A DNA stretch of 64,000 nt from Amycolatopsis suaedae (GTDB lineage Bacteria; Actinomycetota; Actinomycetes; Mycobacteriales; Pseudonocardiaceae), in NCBI RefSeq assembly GCF_004214935.1, contig NZ_SFCC01000006.1:186001-250000 (forward strand), given 5' to 3'. Under the pieces are notes generated by a model, which saw nothing but the letters and a program-made list of their open reading frames with translations, was not told the origin of the DNA and did no database searches. Shown here in pieces: positions 38,129-49,120 of the stretch. The translations under genes and the position numbers were made by a program. Within the stretch, counting starts at the first letter, position 1; the number at the start of each line of letters is the position of its first letter.

Positions 38129-38498
38129 TGCGTAAGGCCGAGTTCGGGTCGCCAGGGCCACTGAGGGACCAGTTGGTCGCCGCGATCCTGGCAGGCACCA
38201 AGGTCACCACCACCGGGCTGCTCGCCGAGTACGAGCAGGCCGGGGAGCCGCTGCCCGAACCGGGCGAACGGTGGCTGCTGGTCGACTCGGATGATGTGAC
38301 CATCGGGATGATCGAGATACTTGAGGTGACCTGTCTACGGCTGGCGGACGTGGACCTGAGACACGCGGTGGACGAGGGCGAGGGATACACGACCGTCGCG
38401 CAGTGGCGGTCGGCGCACGAGCAGTTTTGGAACGGGGGCGACATGGACGACGACACCATGGTCGTCGCCGAGCGGTTTCGTCTGGTGGACAAGATCTG

Positions 38499-38499
<1 letters not shown>
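38128..38499 (+). CDS. ASCH-domain protein
   Basis: 123-residue ASCH-domain protein (RNA-binding beta-barrel related to PUA). Its diagnostic GTKVTTTGL lies at about residues 27-35, matching the family GxKxxT motif. The C-terminus MDDDTMVVAERFRLV is also typical. ASCH proteins have been linked to RNA binding and, in some cases, to nuclease or N4-acetylcytidine amidohydrolase activity. It is embedded between ispE and the ABC-F gene with one-base TGATG overlaps on both sides, suggesting co-translation. Function here unproven. Confidence 0.85.
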
Positions 38500-40256
<1,757 letters not shown>

Positions 40257-40278
40257 GCACCCGTTTAAGCTTGGGCAC

Positions 40279-41967
40279 ATGAGTCGGTTCGTGGACACCC
40301 TGGTCGCCACCGCGACCAAGGGCGGTCAGCAGCGGGGAATGGTCACCGGGGAGCCCAACGAGCCCGTCCGCCAGACGTGGGGGGAGATCCACGAGCAGGC
40401 GAAGCGGGTCGCGGGCGCACTCGTCGAGCAGGGGGTCCGGCCCGGCAGCGCGGTCGCCGTGCTCGCCGCGGCTCCGGTGCTCATCGCGCCGACCGTGCAG
40501 GCCGTCTGGCTCGCCGGCGGCAGCGTGACCATGCTGCACCAGCCCACCCCGCGTACCGACCTCGCCGAGTGGGCCGAGGACACGCTCAAGGTCCTGCGCA
40601 TGATCGGCTCGGACCTGGTGCTGCTCGGGGAGCCGTTCGACCAGCTCGGCTCGGTGCTGACCGAGCACGGCATCGCCTTCCGCTCGATCACCGACCTGTT
40701 CGAGGGCGAGCCACTGGCCGAGCCGGTGCACTCCGGTGAGGACGACCTCGCGCTGCTCCAGCTCACCAGCGGTTCCACCGCCGAGCCGAAGGCCGTGCGG
40801 ATCACCTACGGAAACCTCTACACCAACGTCAAGGCGATGGTGGAGCGCGCGGAGTTCGTCTTCGACCGCGACGTCATGGTGTCCTGGCTGCCCACCTTCC
40901 ACGACATGGGCATGGTCGGCTTCCTCACCGTGCCGATGACGTTCGGCGTCGAGCTGATCAAGGTGACGCCGGTCGAGTTCCTGAGCGGGCCGCTGATCTG
41001 GCCGCGGCTCATCACGAAGTACGGCGGCACGACGACCGCCGCGCCGAACTTCGCCTACGCCGTGGTCGGCCGCCGCATGGCCAACGCCGAGGACGGCGAG
41101 TTCGACCTGTCCACGCTGCGGATCGCGCTCAACGGCGCCGAGCCGATCGACGAGACCGCGGTGAAGACGTTCACCGACGCCGGCGCGCGGTTCGACATGC
41201 CGCCGGAGTGCGTCTTCCCGGCCTACGGCATGGCCGAGGCGACGCTGGCCGTGTCGTTCGCGCCGCTGTTCACCGGGCTGACGCTGGACGTGATCGAGGC
41301 ACACGCGCTGGAGGCGGAGAACCGCGCCGTGCCGGTGCCCGAGGACGACCCCCGGCGCGGCACCGACGACGTCCGGTCGTTCGCCGTGCTCGGCCGCCCG
41401 CTGGACGGGCTGGAGGCCCGCATCGTCGGCGACGAGGGCCGGGTGCTCGGCGAGCGCGAGGTCGGCGAGATCCAGCTGCGCGGCGAGGCCGTCACGCCGG
41501 GCTACTTCACCGTCGACGGGCCGTTGGACATCCGTGATGCCGACGGCTGGCTGCCCACCGGCGACCTGGGTTACCGCATCGGCGACCAGCTCGTCATCTG
41601 CGGCCGCAGCAAGGACGTCATCATCATGGGCGGGCGCAACATCTACCCGACCGACATCGAGCGCGCCGCCACCTCGATCGAGGGCGTGCGGGCAGGCAAC
41701 GCCGTCGCCGTGCGGATCGACGCCGGTACCAGGCGGGAACGGTTCGCCGTGGTGCTCGAGTCCAAACTGGCCGGTGACGCCGAGGCCGAGCGGGTGCTGG
41801 CCAAGGAGGTCGCCGCGCGGGTGCGCGACGCCGTCGAGTTCCGGCCGTACTCGGTGGTCGTGCTGCCCGCCGGCAGCCTGCCGAAGACGCCGTCGGGGAA
41901 GGTGAAGCGCGCCGCGACCGCGACGAAGTTCGCCGAGGAGATCGCTCGCGGCGCGCGTTCCAGCTGA
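40279..41967 (+). CDS. fatty-acyl-AMP ligase / long-chain acyl-CoA synthetase (ANL superfamily)
   Basis: Activates a carboxylic (probably fatty) acid as acyl-adenylate; 562 residues. ANL core motifs: LQLTSGSTAEPKAVRITYGN (A3, near 155-175), YGMAEATLAV (A5), TGDLGYRIGDQLVICGRSKD (A7-A8) and the terminal LPKTPSGKVKR with the catalytic Lys (A10). It corresponds in position to M. tuberculosis Rv1013 (Pks16, a FadD-like protein) upstream of divergently placed pth. It has no carrier or condensing domains, so it probably supplies a separate acceptor. Substrate unknown. Confidence 0.92.
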   Translation: MSRFVDTLVATATKGGQQRGMVTGEPNEPVRQTWGEIHEQAKRVAGALVEQGVRPGSAVAVLAAAPVLIAPTVQAVWLAGGSVTMLHQPTPRTDLAEWAEDTLKVLRMIGSDLVLLGEPFDQLGSVLTEHGIAFRSITDLFEGEPLAEPVHSGEDDLALLQLTSGSTAEPKAVRITYGNLYTNVKAMVERAEFVFDRDVMVSWLPTFHDMGMVGFLTVPMTFGVELIKVTPVEFLSGPLIWPRLITKYGGTTTAAPNFAYAVVGRRMANAEDGEFDLSTLRIALNGAEPIDETAVKTFTDAGARFDMPPECVFPAYGMAEATLAVSFAPLFTGLTLDVIEAHALEAENRAVPVPEDDPRRGTDDVRSFAVLGRPLDGLEARIVGDEGRVLGEREVGEIQLRGEAVTPGYFTVDGPLDIRDADGWLPTGDLGYRIGDQLVICGRSKDVIIMGGRNIYPTDIERAATSIEGVRAGNAVAVRIDAGTRRERFAVVLESKLAGDAEAERVLAKEVAARVRDAVEFRPYSVVVLPAGSLPKTPSGKVKRAATATKFAEEIARGARSS

Positions 41968-41968
41968 G

Positions 41969-42364
41969 TTACCTGACCAAGCCCGGGTAGGTCACCGTGT
42001 CGCGGTCGCGCTGGACCATGCCGCGCATGCGGCGCCAGAGCGGCTGGCGATGGTGGCTGTGTTCCAGTGCCGGAGCCACGAACGCCGCCTGGGCGCGCGG
42101 GGTCCAGCCGTCCCGGGTGGCCAGCGTGCTCTCGATCTGCCGGAGGAAGGCGTCGACCTCGCTCTGGTCGTAACCCCGCTTGCCGATCGGTGGCCTGCCG
42201 AAGGAGACGTCGTGCACCTGCTCGGCGGTCATCGGGGTCTCGCCCTCCAGCGCCGAAGCCACCTTGGTCATGAATGAGTCCACATCGGACTCCGAGTAGC
42301 CACGCATGCCGATGCCTGCGCGACTGAACCGCATGTTCAGCACTTCCATGGCGGTCAGGGTCAT
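41969..42364 (-). CDS. DivIVA-repeat protein (downstream of pair)
   Basis: 131 residues with two copies of the DivIVA N-terminal-type module: [19 protein letters not shown] near 13-31 and [19 protein letters not shown] near 52-70, each followed by a short amphipathic helix. A basic C-terminal tail is present. DivIVA/Wag31 modules bind curved membranes and organise pole growth. The long coiled coil of true Wag31 is missing. Its ATG overlaps the stop of the related gene upstream (ATGA), so the proteins are made together and may co-assemble. Confidence 0.85.
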   Translation of the reverse strand: MTLTAMEVLNMRFSRAGIGMRGYSESDVDSFMTKVASALEGETPMTAEQVHDVSFGRPPIGKRGYDQSEVDAFLRQIESTLATRDGWTPRAQAAFVAPALEHSHHRQPLWRRMRGMVQRDRDTVTYPGLVR

Positions 42365-42732
42365 TGCTGCTCCTGGAACTGCTCGGGTTGGCTGTCCACG
42401 GCACGCTTCGTCGGGAAGGCGCCGGTTTCCCCCTGCCCCCTGGCTTGCGGAACCTGATGTGCCCTGCGGTCGACCCCGGTGCGTGCCAGCAACTCGTTCT
42501 CGACGCTGTCGAGGAACTCGTCGACGTCGCGCTCGTCGTAGCCGCGCCTGCCGATGATCGGCCTGGCGAACATCACGTGGTGGACCTCCGCCGCGGTGAG
42601 GTCGTCCTCTCCATTCAGTGTTTTGACGATGCGGCGGACGAACTCGTCCACCTCGGGTTTGGCGTAACCACGCCTGCCGATCGGTGCGGTACCGAACTCG
42701 ACGCGCTCGGCGTCCTCGGCGGTCAGGGACAT
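42361..42732 (-). CDS. DivIVA-repeat protein (upstream of pair)
   Basis: 123 residues from ATG 42732. It holds two modules: [19 protein letters not shown] near 11-29 and [19 protein letters not shown] near 50-68, each ending in a helical heptad stretch. A hydrophilic tail rich in Gln, Arg and Glu follows (about 85-123). A longer frame to 42840 lacks homology. The modules match the DivIVA repeat family rather than full-length DivIVA. The gene overlaps the next by 4 nt. The pair lies in the gap between the acyl-AMP ligase and pth, where no such genes sit in mycobacteria. Confidence 0.85.
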   Translation of the reverse strand: MSLTAEDAERVEFGTAPIGRRGYAKPEVDEFVRRIVKTLNGEDDLTAAEVHHVMFARPIIGRRGYDERDVDEFLDSVENELLARTGVDRRAHQVPQARGQGETGAFPTKRAVDSQPEQFQEQQ

Positions 42733-42932
42733 GCACGGGCTCCCGGTCGGTGTGATGGTTTCCGACACCTGTGTAGCCCGGCGTTCCGGGGGCGGGAAGA
42801 CCCTCGGCAGACCGTCGACTCGAATAGGGGTCCGATGCAACGCCTTTGGGTTAGCGCGTCGATACGCTGGGTGACACCGTCACTCTGAAAGTGGTGATCG
42901 TTTTCACGTGCACTCGCCCGTGCACGGCGAAT

Positions 42933-43526
42933 TCAGGAGGCGTGGAAGGAGTTCTGGGCCGCCAGCAGACCGTGTGCGACCAGCGCCTCGACGGCGTCGG
43001 CGCAGCGGTCGACGTTGAGCGCCAGCTCCTTGCGCTCGACCGTCGAGAAGTCCTTCAGCACGTAGTCGGCGGGGTCCATCCGGCCGGGCGGACGGCCGAT
43101 GCCGAATCGCACGCGGAAGTAGTCCTTGGTGCCGAGGGACTTGGTGATCGAGCGCAGTCCATTGTGGCCGTTGTCGCCGCCGCCCAGCTTCAGCCGCAGC
43201 GAACCGTAGGGCAGATCCAGCTCGTCGTGCACGACCACGACACCGTCCGGGCCGACCTTGAAGAACCGCGCGGTTCCGGCGACCGGCCCGCCGGAGAGGT
43301 TCATGAACGACCGGGGTTTGGCCAGCGCCACCTTGCGGCCGGCCAGCCGTCCCTCGACGACCTCGGCGCCGGACTTGTGTGCCTTGAACTTCCCGCCCAT
43401 CCGCGCGGCCAGCTCGTCGAGCACCATGAACCCGACGTTGTGCCGGTTGCCCGCGTAACGCGGGCCGGGATTGCCGAGGCCGGCGAGCACGATCTGCTCG
43501 CCGGCCCCGGGAAGGTCCTGCTCCAC
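42933..43526 (-). CDS. pth: peptidyl-tRNA hydrolase
   Basis: Releases peptides from prematurely dropped peptidyl-tRNAs; 197 residues. Pth signature: [27 protein letters not shown] (catalytic His in RHNVGF, near 29), [43 protein letters not shown]. The C-terminal helix reads [16 protein letters not shown]. It follows rplY after 12 nt on the same strand, the pair being conserved in actinobacteria as Rv1014c/Rv1015c. The last part of a TCCATTGTGG near-palindrome is at 43158. Confidence 0.97.
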   Translation of the reverse strand: MEQDLPGAGEQIVLAGLGNPGPRYAGNRHNVGFMVLDELAARMGGKFKAHKSGAEVVEGRLAGRKVALAKPRSFMNLSGGPVAGTARFFKVGPDGVVVVHDELDLPYGSLRLKLGGGDNGHNGLRSITKSLGTKDYFRVRFGIGRPPGRMDPADYVLKDFSTVERKELALNVDRCADAVEALVAHGLLAAQNSFHAS

Positions 43527-43538
43527 CGCTGGTGTGGC

Positions 43539-44165
43539 TTACTCGCCCGACTCGGGCGTCTCCGGCTGGTCCTCGACGACACCGGCGCCCTCGATGTCGA
43601 CCTCGGCCGCCATCGCGGCCTCGCTCGGCGCCTCGTTGACGGCGACCACCAGGTACTCGGGGTCGGTCACCAGGGTCGAGCCGGCCGGCAGGGTGACCTG
43701 GCCGGCGGTGATCTGCGAACCGGCGGCGAGGCCGTCGATCGAGACCTCGATCTGCTCCGGGATGTGCAGCGCCTCGGCCTCGAGCTGCAGGGTGTCGACA
43801 TCCTGGTTGACCAGGGTGCCCGGGCCGGCGTCGCCGGTCAGCACGACCGGGACGTCGACGGTGACCTTCTCGCCCCGCTTGACGACCAGCAGGTCGACGT
43901 GCTCGATGTAGTTCTTCAGCGGGTGGACCACGATGGTCTTGGTCAGCGCCAGCTCGCTGCCGTTCTCGACGTCGAGCGTCAGCACCGCGTTCTGGCCGTT
44001 CTCCCTGATCACCCGGGCGAACTCGATCGCGGGCAGCGAGAGGTGACGGGGGTCGGTGCCGTGGCCGTACAGCACAGCGGGGATCTTGCCGGCGCGCCGG
44101 GTGCGCCGCGCGGCACCCTTGCCGAACTCGGTACGGGGCTCAACGGACAGGCGTACCTCGGACAC
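43539..44165 (-). CDS. rplY: 50S ribosomal protein L25/general stress protein Ctc
   Basis: Binds 5S rRNA; 208 residues, the two-domain Ctc-type L25. The GTG at 44165 is favoured by GGAG at about 10 nt and by the conserved [33 protein letters not shown] opening; an upstream ATG at 44189 is less likely. The C-terminal domain (about 95-190) contains [19 protein letters not shown] and ends with an acidic tail. It is the first gene of the rplY-pth unit. Confidence 0.95.
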   Translation of the reverse strand: MSEVRLSVEPRTEFGKGAARRTRRAGKIPAVLYGHGTDPRHLSLPAIEFARVIRENGQNAVLTLDVENGSELALTKTIVVHPLKNYIEHVDLLVVKRGEKVTVDVPVVLTGDAGPGTLVNQDVDTLQLEAEALHIPEQIEVSIDGLAAGSQITAGQVTLPAGSTLVTDPEYLVVAVNEAPSEAAMAAEVDIEGAGVVEDQPETPESGE

Positions 44166-44439
44166 GGTTCTGCACTCCTTCAACTTCACTACACGCTGCG
44201 GTGGGGAAAGTCGGCGGCGAGGTACACGACATGCTTGTGCGCGTAACCACTCAAGCCGCCGCGTCGATCACGTCGGACTCGCTGAGCCCGCCTCGCCGAG
44301 ACAACCCGAACAGTTTAAGCGGCCCACGATCACCCCGCGCGGCGGGGGCCGAATTCCGGTACGTGTGGAACCAGACCCGGCTGACGGCGTCAGACTGGCA
44401 GGCGGGTGCGGTGACGGAACGGCTCGAACGGGGTGACCG

Positions 44440-45522
44440 ATGCGGCGTTCGGCAGCGGTGGTGCTGGGGGTGACCGCTGCCGCCCTGCTCGGCGCCTGCT
44501 CGGCACCGGTGGCAGGGACCCCTGTCGCCGTTCCCGCCGATCAGCAGCGTGCGGACCGGCGGGCCGAGCGGGCCGCCGCGGTCGACGAGGCGCTGACCGC
44601 GCTGGCCGGAGCCGGCGCGGTGGCCTACCGGATCAGCACGGGAGCGGGGGAGACCGTCCTCAACGTCACCCGCAACGGCACCGTCCACGGCACGCTGCCG
44701 GTCGGTGGCCATCCGGTGACGCTGGCCGAGGTCGACGGCGACAGCTACCTGTCGGCTCCGGCGCCGTACTGGCGGACGCTGAACGTCGGCGAGGCCAAGG
44801 CCGGTGAGTACGCCGCCCGGTGGATGCGAGTGGACCCCTCGGTCCTGCCGGTGCGCCCGAGCGCGACGTTCGCGCCGGCCGCGCTGGTCCGGGCGCTGCG
44901 GGACCGGCTGGCCGCGGCCGACCAGTTCGCCGAGCCCGTCCGCACCCGGCTGCCGGACGGGACCGAGGCGTTCGACGTCACCGTGGCGGGTGGCCGGTTC
45001 ACCGTGACCACGGCCAAGCCGCACCGGCTGGTCAGCCTGGACGCGGGGCTGGTCGGTGCCGGGCTCGGGGCGGCGAAGCTGTGGCCCGCCGTGCTGGCCG
45101 GCGAGGGCGTCCGCCAGTTCCAGGCGGCGCTGGAGGGGGAGCTGGGCAACCTGGGCCAGGCGTTCGACTTCGGCGCCGACCTCGCGGTCACCGTCGAGGC
45201 GAACGCCGTGACCTGCACCGGAGCCGGGGTCTGCACCTCCGACGTGCGGGTGCGCAACACGGTCGACGGGGCCTCGGCCGTGCGGATCGTGGTGTCCGCG
45301 CTGGTCACCGCCGACGGGCTGGGGCAGCGCAACTGCTCGCAGGAGTCGTCGGCCGCGCCGAACAGCACGGTCACCGTGGCCTGCACGGTCACGTTCGGCG
45401 CGCCAAGTTCGCCGGGCCAGTACCGCGTCGTGTCGTCGTCGACGGCCACCGGCGAGGCGGTCGTCGGCCTCGATGTCGAGGCGCTGCGGGGCAAGATCCA
45501 GAGCGAGTTCAGGGCGCTCTAA
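44440..45522 (+). CDS. putative lipoprotein, LppX/LprG-like
   Basis: 360-residue exported lipoprotein. The signal MRRSAAVVLGVTAAALLGAC gives lipobox LLGA-Cys near residue 20. Two halves: residues 45-200 with short beta-rich stretches such as AYRISTGAGETVLNV and DGDSYLSAPAPYWRTL, similar in style to LppX/LprAFG lipid-transfer lipoproteins, and a C-terminal domain (about 235-345) with four Cys (CTGAGVC and C...C) and immunoglobulin-like strands. M. tuberculosis has a lipoprotein (lpqT) at this position but in the opposite orientation. Function unknown. It converges with the LLM gene, overlapping by 4 nt. Confidence 0.75.
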   Translation: MRRSAAVVLGVTAAALLGACSAPVAGTPVAVPADQQRADRRAERAAAVDEALTALAGAGAVAYRISTGAGETVLNVTRNGTVHGTLPVGGHPVTLAEVDGDSYLSAPAPYWRTLNVGEAKAGEYAARWMRVDPSVLPVRPSATFAPAALVRALRDRLAAADQFAEPVRTRLPDGTEAFDVTVAGGRFTVTTAKPHRLVSLDAGLVGAGLGAAKLWPAVLAGEGVRQFQAALEGELGNLGQAFDFGADLAVTVEANAVTCTGAGVCTSDVRVRNTVDGASAVRIVVSALVTADGLGQRNCSQESSAAPNSTVTVACTVTFGAPSSPGQYRVVSSSTATGEAVVGLDVEALRGKIQSEFRAL

Positions 45523-46367
45523 ATGTCGCCCATGAGCGGGGCGAACGTCTCCAGGAACGCCTCGAACACGGTGATGTAGGTGAATCCGTAGCGCTCCCGC
45601 AGGCCGCGGACCCTGGCGACGATCTCCTCCGGCGTGCCGACCAGCAGCTGGGGTGCCTCGTGCAGCTGCTCGGCGGTGAGGCTGATGTGCGGGACGTCCG
45701 CCTTCAGCCGGGCGTAGACCGCGCCCGGGTCCGAGGTGACCTCGACGTGCTGGATCAGCATGTTCGCCTCGACCGCGCGCCCGCCCGCGTGTTCCCGGAA
45801 GAAGGCCACCCGCTCGTCCAGCTGCTCGGCGCTGTCCAGGTCGAGGGTGCCGGGTGGCAGCCCGCGGGCCTGCCGGGTCCCGGCGAAGCCGACGATGTCC
45901 GCGTGCTCGGCGGCCACCCTGAGTACGCCGTCGCTGTTGCCTGCGACCAGCAGCGGTGGCATGTCCCCGGCCAGCCGGCGGCGCAGCTCGCCGATGACCT
46001 CCGCCAGCCGCTCGGTGCGCCGCGCGACCGGCTCCCACGGCAGGCCGGCGTCGTCGAACTCCCACTTCATGTGCCCGGCGCCGAGCCCGAGGTCCAGCCG
46101 CCCGCCGGTCACCTCGACGGTGCTGGCGATGTCGCGGGCCAGCAGCGCCGGGTTGTAGAACGGGACGTTCAGCACCAGCGGGCCGACGCGGGGCCGCTCG
46201 GTGACGACGGCCGCCGACACGATGGCCGGGAACGGCGCGGGTGCGCCGAGGTGGTCGGGGATCGTGATGGCGTCGAACCCGGCCGCCTCGGCCCGGCGGC
46301 ACTTGGCCAGCCACTCCTCCCGCGAGCCGATCGACCGCAGCCCCACGCCGAACCGGAAGTCACCCAT
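45519..46367 (-). CDS. LLM-class flavin/F420-dependent oxidoreductase
   Basis: Luciferase-like monooxygenase-family protein of 282 residues using F420 or FMN. Typical opening FRFGVGLRSIGSREEWLAKCRRAEAAGFDAITIPDHLG, then VGPLVLNVPFYNPALLARDIASTVEVTGGRLDLGLGAGHM (here split by strands) and VGTPEEIVARVRGLRERYGFTY near the C-terminus. The absence of an FMN-reductase neighbour, plus the actinobacterial setting, makes F420 as cofactor plausible. Substrate unknown. Stop overlaps that of the convergent lipoprotein gene. Confidence 0.9.
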   Translation of the reverse strand: MGDFRFGVGLRSIGSREEWLAKCRRAEAAGFDAITIPDHLGAPAPFPAIVSAAVVTERPRVGPLVLNVPFYNPALLARDIASTVEVTGGRLDLGLGAGHMKWEFDDAGLPWEPVARRTERLAEVIGELRRRLAGDMPPLLVAGNSDGVLRVAAEHADIVGFAGTRQARGLPPGTLDLDSAEQLDERVAFFREHAGGRAVEANMLIQHVEVTSDPGAVYARLKADVPHISLTAEQLHEAPQLLVGTPEEIVARVRGLRERYGFTYITVFEAFLETFAPLMGDI

Positions 46368-46429
46368 GCCCTGACGCTAGGCCGCACCGGCCTCGGTAGT
46401 CAGCCCCGTTTCGCGCTGGGCCGAAAGCT

Positions 46430-46478
46430 CGTGAAGGCCACCTTCATTACGTCTCACGTGCTGAAGGTGGCCTTCACG
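46430..46478. repeat. GTGAAGGCCACCTTCA palindromic repeat, copy 2
   Basis: A perfect 17-bp stem (46430-46446 with 46462-46478), 15-nt loop. It matches the copy at 21665-21713 almost base for base, including flanks GAAAGCTC and TGCTTTGCG. Confidence 0.85.
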
Positions 46479-46504
46479 TGCTTTGCGCCGTAGCCGACCC
46501 GCAC

Positions 46505-46597
46505 CGGTCGGGCCCGTCGGCGTCTGGACTGACGAGCCCAAAGCTCGCGCAGCGAGCGACGGCGAGGAGGGAAGACGCCGACTGAGGGGCCCGACCG
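46505..46597. terminator. long imperfect palindrome downstream of prs
   Basis: The arm CGGTCGGGCCCGTCGGCGTC (from 46505) pairs with 46573-46597, 21 bp interrupted by a 4-nt bulge. The interior carries a second small hairpin GCTCGC/GCGAGC. It begins 29 nt after the prs stop on prs's strand, so it is a likely terminator. Confidence 0.6.
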
Positions 46598-46625
46598 CGC
46601 CCGCAGCGAAGCAAGGGCCAAAGAC

Positions 46626-47606
46626 TCAAGCGTTGCCGTCGAAGAGGCTCGTGACCGAGCCGTCCTCGAAGACCGCCTCGATGGCCCGCGCCAGCAACGG
46701 CGCGATCGACAGGACGGTCAGCCCGGGGAAGCGCTTCTCCTCCGGGATCGGCAGCGTGTTGGTCAGGATGACCTCACGGGCCTTGCAGTTGGCCAGCCGC
46801 TCGGTCGCCGGCGAGGACAGGATGCCGTGCGTTCCGGCGATCACCACGTCCGACGCGCCCTCGTCGAGCAGCGCCTCGGTGGCCTTCACGATCGTCCCGC
46901 CGGTGTCGATCATGTCGTCGATCAGGACACACAGCCGGCCCCGCACCTTGCCGACGACGCGGTTGGCGACGGCCTGGTTCGGCTTGTCCGGGTCGCGGGT
47001 CTTGTGGATGAACGCGATCGGGCGGTTGCCGAGCGTCTCGGCCCACTTCTCGGCCAGCCGCACGCGGCCGGAGTCCGGCGAGACGACGGTGAGGTCCTGG
47101 TCGCCGTAGGTGGCCTTGATGTGGTCGGCCAGCACGGTCTGCGCGAGCAGGTGGTCGACCGGGCCGTCGAAGAAGCCCTGGATCTGCGCGGTGTGCAGGT
47201 CGACGGTCATGATCCGGTCGGCGCCGGCGGTCTTGAACAGGTCGGCGATCAGCCGGGCCGAGATCGGCTCGCGGCCCTTGTGCTTCTTGTCCTGCCGCGC
47301 GTACGGGTAGAACGGCATGATCACGGTGATCCGCTTGGCGCTGGCGCGCTTGAGCGCGTCCACCATGATCAGCTGCTCCATCACCCACTCGTTGATCGGG
47401 TCGGTGTGGCTCTGGATCACGAAGGCGTCGGTCCCGCGGACCGACTCCTGGAACCGGACGAAGATCTCGCCGTTGGCGAAGTTGTGCGCCGTCTGCGGCG
47501 TGATCTGCACGCCGAGGTGCTTGGCGACCTCCTCCGCAAGCTCCGGGTGGGCGCGGCCGGAGAAGAGCATCAGATTCTTCTGCGGCGTTCCTGGCTTCGG
47601 GCTCAT
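46626..47606 (-). CDS. prs: ribose-phosphate pyrophosphokinase
   Basis: Makes PRPP from ribose 5-phosphate and ATP for nucleotide, His and Trp synthesis; 326 residues. Signatures: [62 protein letters not shown] (split), [19 protein letters not shown] and the PRPP loop [16 protein letters not shown] near 222-237. ATG at 47606 overlaps the stop of glmU (ATGA), so prs is translated right after glmU, as in Mycobacterium. Product is also used for decaprenyl-phosphoribose in cell-wall arabinan. Confidence 0.97.
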   Translation of the reverse strand: MSPKPGTPQKNLMLFSGRAHPELAEEVAKHLGVQITPQTAHNFANGEIFVRFQESVRGTDAFVIQSHTDPINEWVMEQLIMVDALKRASAKRITVIMPFYPYARQDKKHKGREPISARLIADLFKTAGADRIMTVDLHTAQIQGFFDGPVDHLLAQTVLADHIKATYGDQDLTVVSPDSGRVRLAEKWAETLGNRPIAFIHKTRDPDKPNQAVANRVVGKVRGRLCVLIDDMIDTGGTIVKATEALLDEGASDVVIAGTHGILSSPATERLANCKAREVILTNTLPIPEEKRFPGLTVLSIAPLLARAIEAVFEDGSVTSLFDGNA

Positions 47607-49075
47607 GTCGGCGACTCCCCGTCGTTCTCTGTTTCCTGCTGCTCGGCGAGTGCCTTCTCGGCTGCTTCCGCCGCTGGGGTGCCGGCCCTGCGCCGGGTCA
47701 CCCAGCCTTCGATATTGCGCTGTGGCCCACCCGACACCGCAAGCGCCCCCGGTGGAACGTTTCGCCTGATCACGGTTCCGGCCCCGCTGACGGCGCCGTC
47801 GCCGATGGTCACCGGCGCGACGTACATCGTGTCCGACCCCATCCGGACGTGCGAGCCGACCGTGGTGTGGTGCTTGTTCACCCCGTCGTAGTTGACGAAC
47901 ACGCTCGCCGCGCCGATGTTGCTGTACTCGCCGATCGTGGCGTCGCCCACATAGCTCAGGTGCGGGACCTTGGTGCCGGTCCCGATGTCGGCGTTCTTGG
48001 TCTCGACGAAGGTGCCGATCTTGCCCTTCGCCCCCAGCTTCGTGCCCGGACGCAGGTACGCGAACGGGCCGACGGTCGCGTTCTCGCCGATGACCGCGCC
48101 ACTGCCGTGCGTCCGCACGACCGAGGCGCCGTCGCCGACGGTCACGTCGGTCAGCGTGGTGTCCGGTCCGACGGTGGCCCCCTCGCCGACCCTGGTCTCG
48201 CCCTTGAGCTGCACGCCCGGCTCGATCCGGACGTCGCGGGCGAGCGTCACACCCGCGTCGATCCAGGTGGTGGCCGGGTCGACGACGGTGACACCGGCGC
48301 GCTGCCACTCGCGGACGATCCGGCGGTTCAGCTCGGCGCCCAGCGTGGACAGCTGCACGCGGTCGTTGACGCCCTCGGTGAGCCACGGGTCGTCCACGAC
48401 CAGCGCGCCGACCCGCTTGCCGTCGGCACGGGCGTGGCCGAGGACATCGGTGAGGTACAGCTCGCCCTGCGCGTTGTCGGTGGACAGCTTCGCCAGGCCC
48501 GCGGCCAGCACCGCGGCGTCGAACGCGTACACGCCGGAGTTGATCTCCGGGATCTCCAGCTGGTCGGCGGTGGCGTCCTTCTGCTCGACGATCGCGGTGA
48601 CCGTCCCGTCGGCGTCACGCAGGATCCGGCCGTAGCCGGTCGGGTCGTCGAGGACCGCGGTGAGCACGGTCACGCCGTTGCCGCTGCCGGAGTGCTCGGC
48701 CAGCAGCGCGGACAGCGTGGTGGTGTCGAGCAGCGGGGCGTCGCCGTAGCTGACGATGACCGTTCCGCCCAGGTCGGCCGGCAGCTCGGCCAGCGCGCAG
48801 GACACCGCGTGGCCGGTGCCGTTCTGGCTTTCCTGGACCGCCGTGCCGATCTGCCTGCCGAGCGTCTTGGCCAGCGCGTCGAGATGGGCGCCGACGGCCT
48901 CCCTGCCGTGGCCGACGACCACGACGAGGTGCTCGGGATCCAGCCCGGCCGCGGCGCGGACGGCGTGTTCGACCAGCGGCCGCCCCGCGATCGGGTGCAG
49001 CACCTTCGGGGTGGCAGACCGCATGCGGGTGCCCTCACCCGCGGCCAGAATCAGCGTGCTCAGCGGGCCGGTCAC
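47603..49075 (-). CDS. glmU: bifunctional GlcNAc-1-P uridylyltransferase / GlcN-1-P acetyltransferase
   Basis: Makes UDP-GlcNAc for peptidoglycan; 490 residues from the GTG at 49075, which has GGGAG upstream and places [16 protein letters not shown] at residue 5; an in-frame GTG at 49105 would add ten residues. N-terminal pyrophosphorylase domain (to about 230): [32 protein letters not shown]-terminal left-handed beta-helix (about 250-455) with the acetyltransferase His in [24 protein letters not shown] repeats, then a tail of about 35 residues. First gene of the glmU-prs unit. Confidence 0.97.
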   Translation of the reverse strand: MTGPLSTLILAAGEGTRMRSATPKVLHPIAGRPLVEHAVRAAAGLDPEHLVVVVGHGREAVGAHLDALAKTLGRQIGTAVQESQNGTGHAVSCALAELPADLGGTVIVSYGDAPLLDTTTLSALLAEHSGSGNGVTVLTAVLDDPTGYGRILRDADGTVTAIVEQKDATADQLEIPEINSGVYAFDAAVLAAGLAKLSTDNAQGELYLTDVLGHARADGKRVGALVVDDPWLTEGVNDRVQLSTLGAELNRRIVREWQRAGVTVVDPATTWIDAGVTLARDVRIEPGVQLKGETRVGEGATVGPDTTLTDVTVGDGASVVRTHGSGAVIGENATVGPFAYLRPGTKLGAKGKIGTFVETKNADIGTGTKVPHLSYVGDATIGEYSNIGAASVFVNYDGVNKHHTTVGSHVRMGSDTMYVAPVTIGDGAVSGAGTVIRRNVPPGALAVSGGPQRNIEGWVTRRRAGTPAAEAAEKALAEQQETENDGESPT

Positions 49076-49120
49076 AACGCTCCCTTGGTTGACGTGCTCG
49101 GTCACTCCCGGGCGTCGATC

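Noticed and set aside
40279-41967. polyketide synthase gene (as the mycobacterial positional match is named)
   Set aside because: The protein has only the adenylating domain; no ketosynthase, acyltransferase or carrier domain is present.
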